Assembly (NCBI RefSeq): GCF_000971295.1
Contig: NZ_LANJ01000012.1
Location: 124,001-188,000, forward strand
Source of the DNA: Devosia epidermidihirudinis
Lineage (GTDB): Bacteria; Pseudomonadota; Alphaproteobacteria; Rhizobiales; Devosiaceae
Direction of reading: 5' to 3'
Length of the DNA: 64,000 nucleotides
The notes under the pieces were generated by a model, which ran no database searches, was not told where the DNA came from, and was given only the letters and a program-made list of their open reading frames with translations. The translations under genes and the position numbers were made by a program. This document shows positions 43,912-51,979 of the stretch, piece after piece. Each line of letters begins with the position of its first letter. The first letter of the stretch is position 1.

Positions 43912-44348
43912 TCGTCGATGCGCGTCAGCGTGCTACTGATCGTGTAGTCCTTGCGTGGGCCGGACACGACATGCTCGATCCGAACCACGCCCTCTTCGAG
44001 CCAGTAGCGCGACCGATAGATGTCTGGCGGACACGCGTGGAACCCCTCGCCAACCGATATGCCGTTGATCTGCGCCAGTCGGACGCTCTGGAACAGGCGC
44101 GGTAGCGTCTCGTCGAAGAAGACGTCCATTCGCAGCCCGCTGATCCGATAGAGATAGCGCCGCTCGAAGTCGTAGCCCTTGCCGTCCTCAAGCCGAAGCC
44201 GTCCGCTTTCGCGGTACCGCAAACCCTCAAGGCTTGGCGTAAAACTGGCGCGCCCCACCATATCGCCGCCATCGGAAACGGTCCGATCCAGCCGCCACTC
44301 GCCGACCAGAAGGGCCGCGATGTCTGGCACCACCAAAGTCGCAGTCAA
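43908..44348 (-). CDS. DUF6314 family protein
   Basis: This is a soluble protein of about 146 residues that matches the DUF6314 pattern: [20 protein letters not shown], then [20 protein letters not shown], a [12 protein letters not shown] strand and a [12 protein letters not shown] block. It is probably a lipocalin-like beta-barrel, from the even strand pattern; the function is unknown. The first codon would be TTG overlapping the molbindin stop (44345-44348); GTG codons at 44333 and 44330 are alternatives. It is coupled with the molbindin gene. Confidence 0.75.
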   Translation of the reverse strand: MTATLVVPDIAALLVGEWRLDRTVSDGGDMVGRASFTPSLEGLRYRESGRLRLEDGKGYDFERRYLYRISGLRMDVFFDETLPRLFQSVRLAQINGISVGEGFHACPPDIYRSRYWLEEGVVRIEHVVSGPRKDYTISSTLTRIDD

Positions 44349-44551
44349 TCGACAGCAACCATGACGTCAGAGGCCTTCACGATCGCATAAGCCTGTTGCC
44401 CAACAGCCAGTCCCAGCTCGTCCACGGCATCATTGGTAATCGAGGCGGTCACAATCGACCCACCCACATCGATGCGAACATGCGCTGTCGTCGCGCCTTT
44501 CACGACTTCAGTGATCGTGCCCTTGAGACGGTTGCGCGCACTGATTTTCAT
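44345..44551 (-). CDS. Molbindin (Mop domain) protein
   Basis: This 68-residue protein is a single TOBE/Mop domain (ISARNRLKGTITEVVKGATT, IVTASITNDAVDELGLAVGQ). Mop proteins assemble into hexamers that store molybdate or tungstate in the cytoplasm. The ATG at 44551 has AAAGGAG upstream; the frame runs to 44587 without support. It precedes and overlaps the DUF6314 gene and lies about 430 nt beyond the TrmO-like gene, on the other strand. It supports a molybdenum theme for this locus. Confidence 0.88.
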   Translation of the reverse strand: MKISARNRLKGTITEVVKGATTAHVRIDVGGSIVTASITNDAVDELGLAVGQQAYAIVKASDVMVAVD

Positions 44552-44707
44552 GACGACTCCTTTCGGTTCGATCCGTTCAACGAACACTCCCCGACCCCAC
44601 GGTCAAGTGCGATGACCTCGCGTCGACGTGATGGGGAATATCCACGCAAGCAAGAGATCGGTAACGCCGATCCAATAGGGTAACCGTGTCTTTACCAAGG
44701 TGTTTGC

Positions 44708-45502
44708 ATGTCGCCCGTTTCTACCCGTTGGCTCCGTTTTGCCGGCTTGGCCATCATGGCTGTGTGGCTGGCAGGATGCAGCCAGTTCACCGGCGACAAC
44801 AGGCATATGGTGCCGCTGCCAAAGGCTGCAGTGGAACGGCTGGCAGCCATCGGCTCGTCGCCCAAGGCGCCGATGCTGGTCCGGATCTACAAGGAAAGCT
44901 CGGAGCTTGAGGTCTGGAAGCAGACCACCACCGGCAAGTATGCGCTGTTCAAGACCTATGCCATTTGCACCTGGTCGGGCGCGCTCGGACCCAAAATCCG
45001 CGAAGGTGACATGCAGTCGCCCGAGGGCTTTTATGATGTCTCTCCCGGCCTGATGAACCCGAAGTCGGCCTATTACCTGTCGTTCAACACGGGCTTTCCC
45101 AACAAGTTTGATCGCTCGCTTGGGCGCACGGGATCGAACCTGATGGTGCATGGCGATTGCAAATCGGTCGGCTGCTACGCCATGACCGATGGCCAGATCA
45201 AAGAGATCTACGCGCTGGCTCGCGAGACGTTCAGCGGTGGCAATCGCAACTTTCAGGTGCAGATGTTCCCGTTCCGCATGACGGACGCGAACATGGCCAA
45301 GCACGCATCGAGCCCCCACATTGCCTTCTGGACCAACCTCAAGCAGGGCGCGGACATCTTCGAAAACACGCGCGTGCCACCCGCCTGGGACGTCTGCGAA
45401 CAGCGCTACGTGTTCAACCGCAACGACCCGACGACACAGCCACTCGATCCGAACGGCGCCTGCCCGCCAATCCAGAGCAGCGCCGCAATGGCATATTTCT
45501 AA
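44708..45502 (+). CDS. L,D-transpeptidase family lipoprotein (YafK-like)
   Basis: This is a 264-residue lipoprotein with signal peptide and lipobox LAGC (Cys24). The YkuD-type catalytic core is visible: GDMQSPEGFYDVSP, then MVHGDCKSVGCYAM with His148 and catalytic Cys156. YafK/DpaA-type enzymes act on peptidoglycan cross-links or lipoprotein attachment in the periplasm. AAGGTG precedes the ATG. The C-terminal 80 residues (NLKQGADIFENTRVPPAWDV onward) are typical of the YafK group. A terminator follows. Confidence 0.88.
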   Translation: MSPVSTRWLRFAGLAIMAVWLAGCSQFTGDNRHMVPLPKAAVERLAAIGSSPKAPMLVRIYKESSELEVWKQTTTGKYALFKTYAICTWSGALGPKIREGDMQSPEGFYDVSPGLMNPKSAYYLSFNTGFPNKFDRSLGRTGSNLMVHGDCKSVGCYAMTDGQIKEIYALARETFSGGNRNFQVQMFPFRMTDANMAKHASSPHIAFWTNLKQGADIFENTRVPPAWDVCEQRYVFNRNDPTTQPLDPNGACPPIQSSAAMAYF

Positions 45503-45507
45503 GCAAC

Positions 45508-45533
45508 AAGGCCGCCCTTTCGAGGCGGCCTTT
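45508..45533 (+). terminator. Rho-independent terminator, probably bidirectional
   Basis: GGCCGCC (45510-45516) pairs with GGCGGCC (45524-45530), flanked by AA on the left and TTT on the right. It lies between the convergent L,D-transpeptidase and MFS genes and can serve both strands. Confidence 0.75.
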
Positions 45534-45538
45534 CTGCT

Positions 45539-46882
45539 TCAAGCCATGCTAGGCGCGGGCATTGGCCCGTCATCGTCGTCCGGCTCCTTGGCATAGGCCG
45601 CAGACAGCATCCGATAGTAGCGCGAGTTCATCGCCACCAGGGTCAGCACCACGCCCAGCAGGCCCGCCACGGTAAAGACCAGCGCAATGCCTCGAGCTGG
45701 TCCCGTGCCGAACCAGCCGCCTATCGTCTGGGCGCCCGCTCCATCTGTCATGAATGGAATGACGATGAACTGCGTCAGCGGTCCGATCAGAAATGCCGTC
45801 AGCGGCGACGCCGCCTGTTCGATAGACTGAGCAAAGCCGAAGACGCGCCCCTGACGTTCCATCGGAACAACCTTTTGCAGCGTCGTCTGCTCTGCCGCTT
45901 CAGCATAAGGGCCAAGGAACATCCAGATAAAGCACCCGCCGGCCAGCAGCCAGATAGAGGGCTGTATGGTGAACACACAGCACACGCCCCAGGTCACCAG
46001 ATTGACCATCAGCAGTGTGCGAAGGGGATTTTTACCCAACCCAGTTTTGGAGATGATCAGGCCACTCACGATGAAGGCAGTCGACAACACGCCGAACAGC
46101 AAGCCCCACATCTGCACCGACACGAGTGACAGCCCATAGGCATCCAACAGCGCCATGAACACGCCGCCGAGGAAGTTGTTGAACGTGGCGAAGAAAATCA
46201 GAGCAAACAGTCCGGGCACGGAGGCGATGGTACGGATTGTGCCCCTTATATCCACGCGCTTGGGTTCCGTGGGCACGCCGGGTTCGGCCACAGCGCGCCG
46301 CTCATCGATATGCACCCAGTGCAAATGGACGAAGACAAGGAACGACACAACGACCGCCAACACCAGCACGGCGACCATCCCGCCCCAGGCAACGAGAAAA
46401 CCGCTGATGACAGATGTGGTCAAAAACCCGATGCCACTGACCATGCCAACCAGGCCATTGGCCTTGTCGCGTTCTGGCTCGGGAATAAGGATGGTCACCA
46501 GCGTTGGCAGCGCGATGGAGCGAATATTGCCCGCGATCACACCCAGCATAACCAGGAACACAAAGCCCCAGAGATAGGGGCCATAGGGGTCTTTGAATGC
46601 GCCTTCTGGCTCCAAAAACACCATTCCCAAGGACAGACTGAAGAACGCCAGCGACACCACGCTTGACCCCTGCATGGTCAGCTTTTTGGGATTGTGATCG
46701 ACGATGCTGCCAAACCAGAAGCCAAGGGCAGCGGTGAACACAAGATAGATGCCTGCGACCATTCCGGTCGCAAACACCGACTGCGTCTCAATATAAATCC
46801 AGAACGTGAGAGCGAACCAAACTGTGTAGTTGGTGACATTCGCGACGAGGTTGTTGCCGAGAATTTGGTGAAATGGGCTCAT
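45539..46882 (-). CDS. Major facilitator superfamily transporter
   Basis: This 447-residue protein has about twelve transmembrane helices and a central cytoplasmic loop rich in charge (DERRAVAEPGVPTEPKRVDI). A motif-A-like segment FGSIVDHNPKKLTMQGS lies after helix 2, and a second one is ISKTGLGKNPLRTLL. It resembles the enterobactin exporter/multidrug group (EntS-like, MFS_3). GAGGCGA precedes the ATG. The substrate is unknown, with drug or metabolite efflux most likely. Confidence 0.85.
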   Translation of the reverse strand: MSPFHQILGNNLVANVTNYTVWFALTFWIYIETQSVFATGMVAGIYLVFTAALGFWFGSIVDHNPKKLTMQGSSVVSLAFFSLSLGMVFLEPEGAFKDPYGPYLWGFVFLVMLGVIAGNIRSIALPTLVTILIPEPERDKANGLVGMVSGIGFLTTSVISGFLVAWGGMVAVLVLAVVVSFLVFVHLHWVHIDERRAVAEPGVPTEPKRVDIRGTIRTIASVPGLFALIFFATFNNFLGGVFMALLDAYGLSLVSVQMWGLLFGVLSTAFIVSGLIISKTGLGKNPLRTLLMVNLVTWGVCCVFTIQPSIWLLAGGCFIWMFLGPYAEAAEQTTLQKVVPMERQGRVFGFAQSIEQAASPLTAFLIGPLTQFIVIPFMTDGAGAQTIGGWFGTGPARGIALVFTVAGLLGVVLTLVAMNSRYYRMLSAAYAKEPDDDDGPMPAPSMA

Positions 46883-46962
46883 GGTCGCCTCGTGGACAGT
46901 CGTCTTTCAGGCGACCGAGCCTATCACATCTCCGCTACACGCCAATCAGCTGTCTGGATCGC

Positions 46963-48018
46963 CTAGCCGATGGTGCGCTCCAGGAGAGACAGCCAGTTGC
47001 CATAGGCAATCCGCTCGACCAACTCGTCGCCATAGCCGTGTGCCCGCATGGCATCGAACAGCTTGGGCAGACCGGAGGCATCGCCGATTTCGCGCGGAAT
47101 CATGGCGCCATCGAAGTCGGAACCAAGGGCGACGCGCGTTTCACCAACCCGCTCGATCATGGCATCGAGATGGGCGAGCATGATGTCGAAACCAGTATCC
47201 GGATTGTTACGCCCGTCGGGTCGGAGGAAACTCACCGAAAAGTTTAGCCCAACCACACCGTCGCTATCGCGGATCGCGTCAAGCTGGCGAGCGGTCAGGT
47301 TGCGAGGCGTTTCGGTCAGGGCGTGGACATTGGAGTGCGTCGCAACCAGCGGCGCAGTCGACAGTTTTGCCACATCCCAGAACCCCTGCTCGTTCATATG
47401 AGAGAGATCGACCACCACACCCAGGCGATTGCACGCCGCCACAAGGCGACGACCTGCATCCGTCAGCCCCGGCCCGACATCAGGCGATCCAGGGAAGCGG
47501 AATGGCACACCGTGGGCGAAGATATTGTTGCGGCTCCACACAGGGCCAAGCGAGCGCAGACCTGCCGCATAAAGCACGTCGAGCATGTGGAGGTCTTTGT
47601 CGATGGCCTCGACGCCCTCGATATGCAGGAGCGCCGCCAATGCGCCACGCGCTGTGGCCGCACGGATTTCCCCGGCTGTCCTGCAGACGACGATCTGGCC
47701 ATTGGAAGCCGCTTCCAGCCGCAACAGCACGGAGACCTGCCCGAGCGTTACGGTACGCGCATAATCCAACTCAAGCTCGGGTGGCAGCGGCATGTCATAT
47801 GTCGCATTGCCCATCGGGCTGAAGTCGAACTTTTCGGCAGGCGGTACGAACACCGCAAAGAAGCCGCCAGCGAGATGCCCTGCCCGCGCCTTGGGCAAAT
47901 CCAGATGCCCGCGCCCGCCGCCATTGATGAAGGACGCTATGGGGTCGCCAGAAGTATCAAGATACATGCGCAGCAACGCATCATTGTGACCATCAAACGC
48001 GGTAACTGGCTTGGACAT
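46963..48018 (-). CDS. Membrane dipeptidase family protein (peptidase M19)
   Basis: This 351-residue zinc hydrolase of the M19 renal dipeptidase type shows the metal ligands in order: FDGHNDALLR, IEGVEAID (bridging Glu), VDLSHMNEQG, ATHSNVHAL and GSDFDGAMIP. There is no signal peptide, so it acts in the cytoplasm on D- or L-dipeptides. It lies 80 nt downstream of nothing obvious on its strand and 80 nt before the MFS start region, so it could be transcribed alone or with the MFS gene. Confidence 0.9.
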   Translation of the reverse strand: MSKPVTAFDGHNDALLRMYLDTSGDPIASFINGGGRGHLDLPKARAGHLAGGFFAVFVPPAEKFDFSPMGNATYDMPLPPELELDYARTVTLGQVSVLLRLEAASNGQIVVCRTAGEIRAATARGALAALLHIEGVEAIDKDLHMLDVLYAAGLRSLGPVWSRNNIFAHGVPFRFPGSPDVGPGLTDAGRRLVAACNRLGVVVDLSHMNEQGFWDVAKLSTAPLVATHSNVHALTETPRNLTARQLDAIRDSDGVVGLNFSVSFLRPDGRNNPDTGFDIMLAHLDAMIERVGETRVALGSDFDGAMIPREIGDASGLPKLFDAMRAHGYGDELVERIAYGNWLSLLERTIG

Positions 48019-48093
48019 CTAGACTTTCCTGCAACGTGACATGCCGCAAGGTTATGCCAGTTGCAGGCGATTGCGAACCCCAATCAGGCCCAA

Positions 48094-48423
48094 TCAACGA
48101 TCCCAGACGCGTGGCCAGTAGAGATCGTCGTCGTAGTCGTCCGGGATCGGCGACAAGCGGACCAATGCGGCAGCCGCAAACTCGATCTGCAGCGCGAGGT
48201 GCCGAATTTCTTCTGGCATGGGCTGGCCCGAGATGAACTCGCGGGTGCGCCATTCATTGACCTTAAGTGCTTTCAGGCGGCGACGGGCTTCTGCCTCCAC
48301 GTCTTCCACCACAACCGGAACCGTATCAGCAACTGGTACGTACCGCTTCGGCTCCGTCCACTCCCTGCCAGCATCGATCTCCGCGAAACGCACTTTGGTC
48401 CCCTGTTCATGCAGCCCTCGCAC
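48094..48423 (-). CDS. Small hypothetical protein
   Basis: This is a soluble protein of about 100-109 residues with convincing codon use. It is acidic, with stretches EIDAGREWTEPKRYVPVADT and ALQIEFAAAALVRLSPIPDD and a C-terminus DDDLYWPRVWDR. I recognise no family. The start is either GTG 48423, with no clear ribosome site, or GTG 48393, which has AGGGGA upstream and may be better. No operon partner is evident. Confidence 0.6.
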   Translation of the reverse strand: MRGLHEQGTKVRFAEIDAGREWTEPKRYVPVADTVPVVVEDVEAEARRRLKALKVNEWRTREFISGQPMPEEIRHLALQIEFAAAALVRLSPIPDDYDDDLYWPRVWDR

Positions 48424-48522
48424 AATTGCCAGCGGCCGATAGCTAACATTGCCACCATTCCATTACTGATCCGGTAACAACACTGGCTTGGAAAGCAGGG
48501 CTCCTATGCTAGTGGTGCAGGC

Positions 48523-49125
48523 ATGAGCATCCTCTACGTCATGGCCGCTGAGTCCGAATATGGTCCCCATCTGCGCGCCCGCATCACCCCGCTGATCTCG
48601 GGCATTGGGCCTGTCGAAGCAGCAGTATCGGTCACGCGCGCGCTGGCGCAGGCCGAAGCCAAAGGCACACTTCCAAGCCTTGTTGTGTCTCTCGGATCCG
48701 CTGGTTCGCGCACACTTGAGCAGTGCGGCGTCTATCAGGCCACCAGCGTCTCCTATCGCGACATGGACGCGTCCGCCCTCGGGTTTCCCAAGGGGCAGAC
48801 CCCATTGCTGGACCTGCCCCCGGTCATGGCGCTGTCCCCACAGATCGAGGGCGTTGCTGGTGCGCGGCTGTCCACCGGCGCCAACGTCGTGTCCGGCGCG
48901 GCCTATGACAGCATCGATGCTGATATGGTGGATATGGAAACCTACGCGGTGCTCCGAGCCTGCCAGTTGTGGTCAGTTCCTCTTCTGGCACTGCGCGGCA
49001 TTTCCGATGGCGTCGCCGAACTGACCGGCGTGCATGACTGGACGCAATATCTGCACATCATCGATGAGAAGCTGGCCGCAGTCGTGGACCAAATCGAGAT
49101 CGACCACGCGGCAGGACGGCTCTAG
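48523..49125 (+). CDS. Methylthioadenosine/S-adenosylhomocysteine nucleosidase-like protein
   Basis: This 200-residue protein belongs to the PNP/UDP phosphorylase fold family. The N-terminus ILYVMAAESEYGPHLRARIT, the glycine-rich SGIGPVEAAVSVTRALA and the purine-binding block DADMVDMETYAVLRACQLW, with the key Glu after DM, resemble MTAN. ALRGISDGVAEL near the end supplies the catalytic Asp position (family SDxA is here SDGV). It is shorter than E. coli MTAN (232 residues). The likely role is cleavage of MTA or SAH. Confidence 0.82.
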   Translation: MSILYVMAAESEYGPHLRARITPLISGIGPVEAAVSVTRALAQAEAKGTLPSLVVSLGSAGSRTLEQCGVYQATSVSYRDMDASALGFPKGQTPLLDLPPVMALSPQIEGVAGARLSTGANVVSGAAYDSIDADMVDMETYAVLRACQLWSVPLLALRGISDGVAELTGVHDWTQYLHIIDEKLAAVVDQIEIDHAAGRL

Positions 49126-49128
49126 CGC

Positions 49129-49455
49129 CTAGTTCTGGTTCTTTGCCTTCTTGTCCCGGCGTGCCCGACGCCAGGTGGTCCACTTTCGCGTGCCGCGCAC
49201 GATGGCCGTATTCACTGGCCCTTGCAGGATCACAAGATCAAGCGCGAGGAGCAGCAGGCCGAGGGGCAGCATCCAGAGACCGAGCACAGGCAGGAAGCTG
49301 AAGATGCCACCGAGGACCAGGAGGATACCCAGGGGGATACGCATCCAGCGCGCTTCCGGCTGGCGCAAACGCTCGAGCACACGGGCTGCCGCATCGGGAA
49401 TGCGGCGCTGCAGCTTGTCGAACTGGCGATCGAGCCTTGCCCTGGTCTTGTGCAT
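49129..49455 (-). CDS. PGPGW-family small transmembrane protein
   Basis: This 108-residue protein has two close hydrophobic segments (IPLGILLVLGGIFSFLPVLG and LWMLPLGLLLLALDLVIL), the pattern of the PGPGW family, and a basic C-terminal tail (TWRRARRDKKAKNQN). The N-terminal part is amphipathic and basic. ATG 49455 has AAAGG upstream, while an in-frame TTG at 49476 has GGAG upstream and would add 7 residues. Function unknown. It converges on the nucleosidase gene. Confidence 0.78.
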   Translation of the reverse strand: MHKTRARLDRQFDKLQRRIPDAAARVLERLRQPEARWMRIPLGILLVLGGIFSFLPVLGLWMLPLGLLLLALDLVILQGPVNTAIVRGTRKWTTWRRARRDKKAKNQN

Positions 49456-49600
49456 CAATGGCCTTTCTTCGCCCAAATCACACTCCTAACCTAAGAACTC
49501 TGCTCGCCCCATCCAAGAGTGAGTAGTGAAAAACCTTCGGGCCCGGAACTTCTTGTCGGACGCAGAGTTGAGCAAGTGACACAACTAAAGGAGCGTCATT

Positions 49601-49933
49601 ATGGCAACTGCCGCAAAACGTACCATCAAGCAGCTTGAAGACGCGGGCGATGACCTGTCGAGCAACATCTCTGACCAGATCGCATCCTTGCGCAAGGAAA
49701 TCGCCTCGATTGCTGAAGCAGTCAGCGACTACAGCGGCCACACCTTTGATGACGTGCAGCACAATGCAGTCGCGCTCGCCAAGGAAGTTCGCCATCAGGG
49801 CGCAGCCGTCGCCAAGCAGGTGAGCCGCCAGGCAACTGTCGCGACCAAGGCCGTGCAGGAGAACCCCTTGCCCGTGATCATCGCCCTTGGCACCATTGCC
49901 CTTATTTCGGCGCTGATTTTCACGCGCGACTAA
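49601..49933 (+). CDS. DUF883/ElaB-YqjD family membrane-anchored protein
   Basis: This 110-residue protein has an N-terminal helical, probably coiled-coil region (QIASLRKEIASIAEAVSDY) and a single C-terminal anchor LPVIIALGTIALISALIF. This is the ElaB/YqjD/DUF883 architecture; E. coli members attach stationary-phase ribosomes to the inner membrane. AAAGGAG precedes the ATG. It is a monocistronic gene, probably stress or stationary-phase induced by analogy. Confidence 0.82.
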   Translation: MATAAKRTIKQLEDAGDDLSSNISDQIASLRKEIASIAEAVSDYSGHTFDDVQHNAVALAKEVRHQGAAVAKQVSRQATVATKAVQENPLPVIIALGTIALISALIFTRD

Positions 49934-50038
49934 GCCAAACGTTAGCAGCCTGCTAACCTTCTCGGTCAACGCGACCTTAAGTCTGTTGGGTCATTTTCAG
50001 TCAAACTTGCACAATTGCAACAGACCGGAGATGGCCCA

Positions 50039-50503
50039 ATGCGTTTTTCGACCAAAGCACTGCTTCGCGCAGCTGCCCTCGTCGTGGCTGCATCAAGCCT
50101 TGGCGGTTGCAGCTTTCTCGGCCTTAATTTCGGCATGGCGCAGCTCAGCGAGAAAGAATGCCTGATGCGCGCGATGTACTTTGAATCCAACCGCTCCAGC
50201 GCCGAAGGCATGCTGGCTGTCGGAACGGTCGTGATGAACCGCAAGGCGGATTCCCGTTATCCGCAAAACGTTTGCGGCGTTGTCGGGCAGAAGAACCAGT
50301 TCGCAGAAGGCGTTCTCACCCGCAAGATGACCGATAGCGGCGCAGTGCTCGCCTCGCAGATGGCGGACGAAGTGCTGCGTGGCAACCGGCATCCCGGCGT
50401 GCAGAATGCTCAGCATTTCCACACCGCCGGCCTGCGCTTCCCCTACAACAATATGCACTACGTGCTCGAGGCTGGCGGCAACGAGTTCTACGAAAAGTAC
50501 TGA
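50039..50503 (+). CDS. Cell-wall hydrolase (SleB family) lipoprotein
   Basis: This 154-residue lipoprotein has signal peptide and lipobox LGGC. The Hydrolase_2/SleB core begins CLMRAMYFESNRSSAEGMLA, including the catalytic Glu by family analogy, with VVMNRKADSRYP next and ending near AQHFHTAGLRFPYNN. SleB-type enzymes are lytic transglycosylases acting on peptidoglycan. ATG 50039 was preferred to an open frame from 50015 because GGAGA lies just upstream. It ends 6 nt before the convergent DUF2076 gene. Confidence 0.85.
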   Translation: MRFSTKALLRAAALVVAASSLGGCSFLGLNFGMAQLSEKECLMRAMYFESNRSSAEGMLAVGTVVMNRKADSRYPQNVCGVVGQKNQFAEGVLTRKMTDSGAVLASQMADEVLRGNRHPGVQNAQHFHTAGLRFPYNNMHYVLEAGGNEFYEKY

Positions 50504-50509
50504 TTTCGC

Positions 50510-51028
50510 TTAGAAATCGCCGCCAATATCGAAGTCTCCGCCGTCATAGTCATCTGAGCCCGCATCCGTGTCTTCGGCGGGGGACGGTTCAAGCTCCTGC
50601 GCATTGGCGCCACCGGTAAACATCCCGGCAATCGCGCTGCCCAGCAGCATACCGCCGGTTACGCCCAGCGCAGTCTGCGCCGCCCCGGCCAAAAAACCAC
50701 CATTCCCGCCTGCCCCGCGATCCCAAGGACCACGAGCGCGCTGCGGCTGACGTTGCGGCTCGTCACCACCAAACAGCCCGCCCAGGAAACCACCACGCTG
50801 CTGGCTCTGTGCAGATTCTAGCTGCTCAATCCGCTCGCGTGCCTGCCGCAGGGCAACTTCCTGAACCAGGATTGTCTGCGCCATATAATAAGGCGCTGGC
50901 GGGTAGTCGCGCAGTCGCTGCTGGATGAGAACCTCGGCATCCCGGTCTCGAGGCGCCGCATTCCGCGCCACGTCTTCGACGCGGTCGAACAGGCCATTGA
51001 TTGCGTCACTATCGTCACGGTTCGACAT
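50510..51028 (-). CDS. DUF2076 family protein
   Basis: This 172-residue protein has the DUF2076 layout: an N-terminal helical part (AINGLFDRVEDVARNA, RDRDAEVLIQQRLRDYPPAP, PYYMAQTILVQEVALRQARE), a Gly-rich GGFLGGLFGG stretch, a hydrophobic segment (QTALGVTGGMLLGSAIAGMF), and an acidic tail ending DYDGGDFDIGGDF. It is presumably periplasmic or membrane associated. Function unknown in the family. Confidence 0.85.
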   Translation of the reverse strand: MSNRDDSDAINGLFDRVEDVARNAAPRDRDAEVLIQQRLRDYPPAPYYMAQTILVQEVALRQARERIEQLESAQSQQRGGFLGGLFGGDEPQRQPQRARGPWDRGAGGNGGFLAGAAQTALGVTGGMLLGSAIAGMFTGGANAQELEPSPAEDTDAGSDDYDGGDFDIGGDF

Positions 51029-51218
51029 AACGGCACTCCTCGCGTTCGATTAACTTCACTGCATGTGGTAAAACATTGTCAGCGCTGCAATGTTTGAGCG
51101 ATCAAATTCTACGTCGCCGCGAAAAAGCCACAAACCGAACAAAACTTTGCCGGAGGTACTGGTGTAACGAGACCGTGATCGGCGTCACCCAAGTCGCCAC
51201 GACCACAGGGAAAAATCC

Positions 51219-51656
51219 ATGAACACCAAGTTCCTCCTGCCGCTCGCTGCTATTTCCGTTCTGGCCCTGGCTGCTTGCAGCAACCCAGATACCCCAGCTG
51301 CGCCAGCCGCAACGACCGAGACCTCCACCCCTGCTGAGACTGCGCCAGTTGCGGCTCCAGCTGCTGCCCCTGAACCCGCTGCTCCTGCTGCACCAGCCGC
51401 TGCCCCTGCAGCCGCTGCTGCTGCCGCCGACGCAATGGCTCCCGCTGCCGGCGCTGCGGCCATGACCCCAGAACAGGCAATGCAGGCCGTTCAGGCTCAG
51501 GCAGCTTCGCTCACCCCAGAGCAGAAGGCCGAGACCGTTGCCGCTGCTCGCAAGGCCGCTGAAGACGCCGGCAAGGCACAGGGCCTGACCGACGAGCAAA
51601 TCAAGCAGGCCGCCGATATGGCTGAAGCCGCTACCAAGCAGATGCTCGGCATGTAA
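51219..51656 (+). CDS. Ala/Pro-rich lipoprotein
   Basis: This 145-residue protein has a lipobox LAAC (Cys20). A low-complexity Ala/Pro/Glu spacer (about residues 25-85) is followed by a helical C-terminal domain with two similar segments, TPEQAMQAVQAQAASLTPEQ and EDAGKAQGLTDEQIKQAADM. No catalytic motif is seen; a periplasmic linker or peptidoglycan-associated role is possible. A clear terminator follows. Confidence 0.75.
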   Translation: MNTKFLLPLAAISVLALAACSNPDTPAAPAATTETSTPAETAPVAAPAAAPEPAAPAAPAAAPAAAAAAADAMAPAAGAAAMTPEQAMQAVQAQAASLTPEQKAETVAAARKAAEDAGKAQGLTDEQIKQAADMAEAATKQMLGM

Positions 51657-51680
51657 CCTCTGGGCTACGTGAAAATCATG

Positions 51681-51716
51681 GCCCCGCTGCTTAACCGGCA
51701 GCGGGGCTATTTTTTT
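51681..51716 (+). terminator. Rho-independent terminator
   Basis: GCCCCGCTGC (51681-51690) pairs with GCAGCGGGGC (51698-51707), and TTTTTTT follows at 51710-51716. It ends the lipoprotein gene and overlaps the stop codon of the convergent FlhB-tail gene. Confidence 0.9.
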
Positions 51717-51979
51717 GCCCCAACGCGCAGCACATAGCCAATCACGACAGCCACGGCCTCATAGAGTTCGAGAGGAATGCTGTCGTCGATTTCGACACCA
51801 CTCAGCGCCTCGGCCAAGACCGGATTGGCCTCGATCACCACACCATTTTCCTCGGCAAGAGCCACAATCCGGTCTGCCACAAGCCCGCGTCCGCTGGCCA
51901 CCACGCGTGGCGCCTCGCGGCTCCCCTTCTCGTATTGAAGCGCGACGGCCACTGATCTTGGTTTGAGCTCGTCACTCAT
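51707..51979 (-). CDS. FlhB C-terminal-like protein (EscU/YscU/HrcU family)
   Basis: This 90-residue protein is equivalent to the cytoplasmic tail of the flagellar export switch FlhB (VAVALQYEKGSREAPRVVAS, AEENGVVIEANPVLAEALSG, IPLELYEAVAVVIGYVLRV). It lacks the N-terminal membrane domain. The NPTH autocleavage site of FlhB is absent at the expected start. It overlaps the FliK-like gene by 4 nt. Such FlhB2/YlqH proteins may interact with export machinery; the role is not established. Confidence 0.85.
   Translation of the reverse strand: MSDELKPRSVAVALQYEKGSREAPRVVASGRGLVADRIVALAEENGVVIEANPVLAEALSGVEIDDSIPLELYEAVAVVIGYVLRVGAKK

Noticed and set aside
51361..51440. Tandem nucleotide repeat in the Ala/Pro-rich lipoprotein gene
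   Set aside because: The GCTGCT/CCAGCC pattern is explained by the low-complexity Ala/Pro protein segment rather than a DNA-level repeat element.
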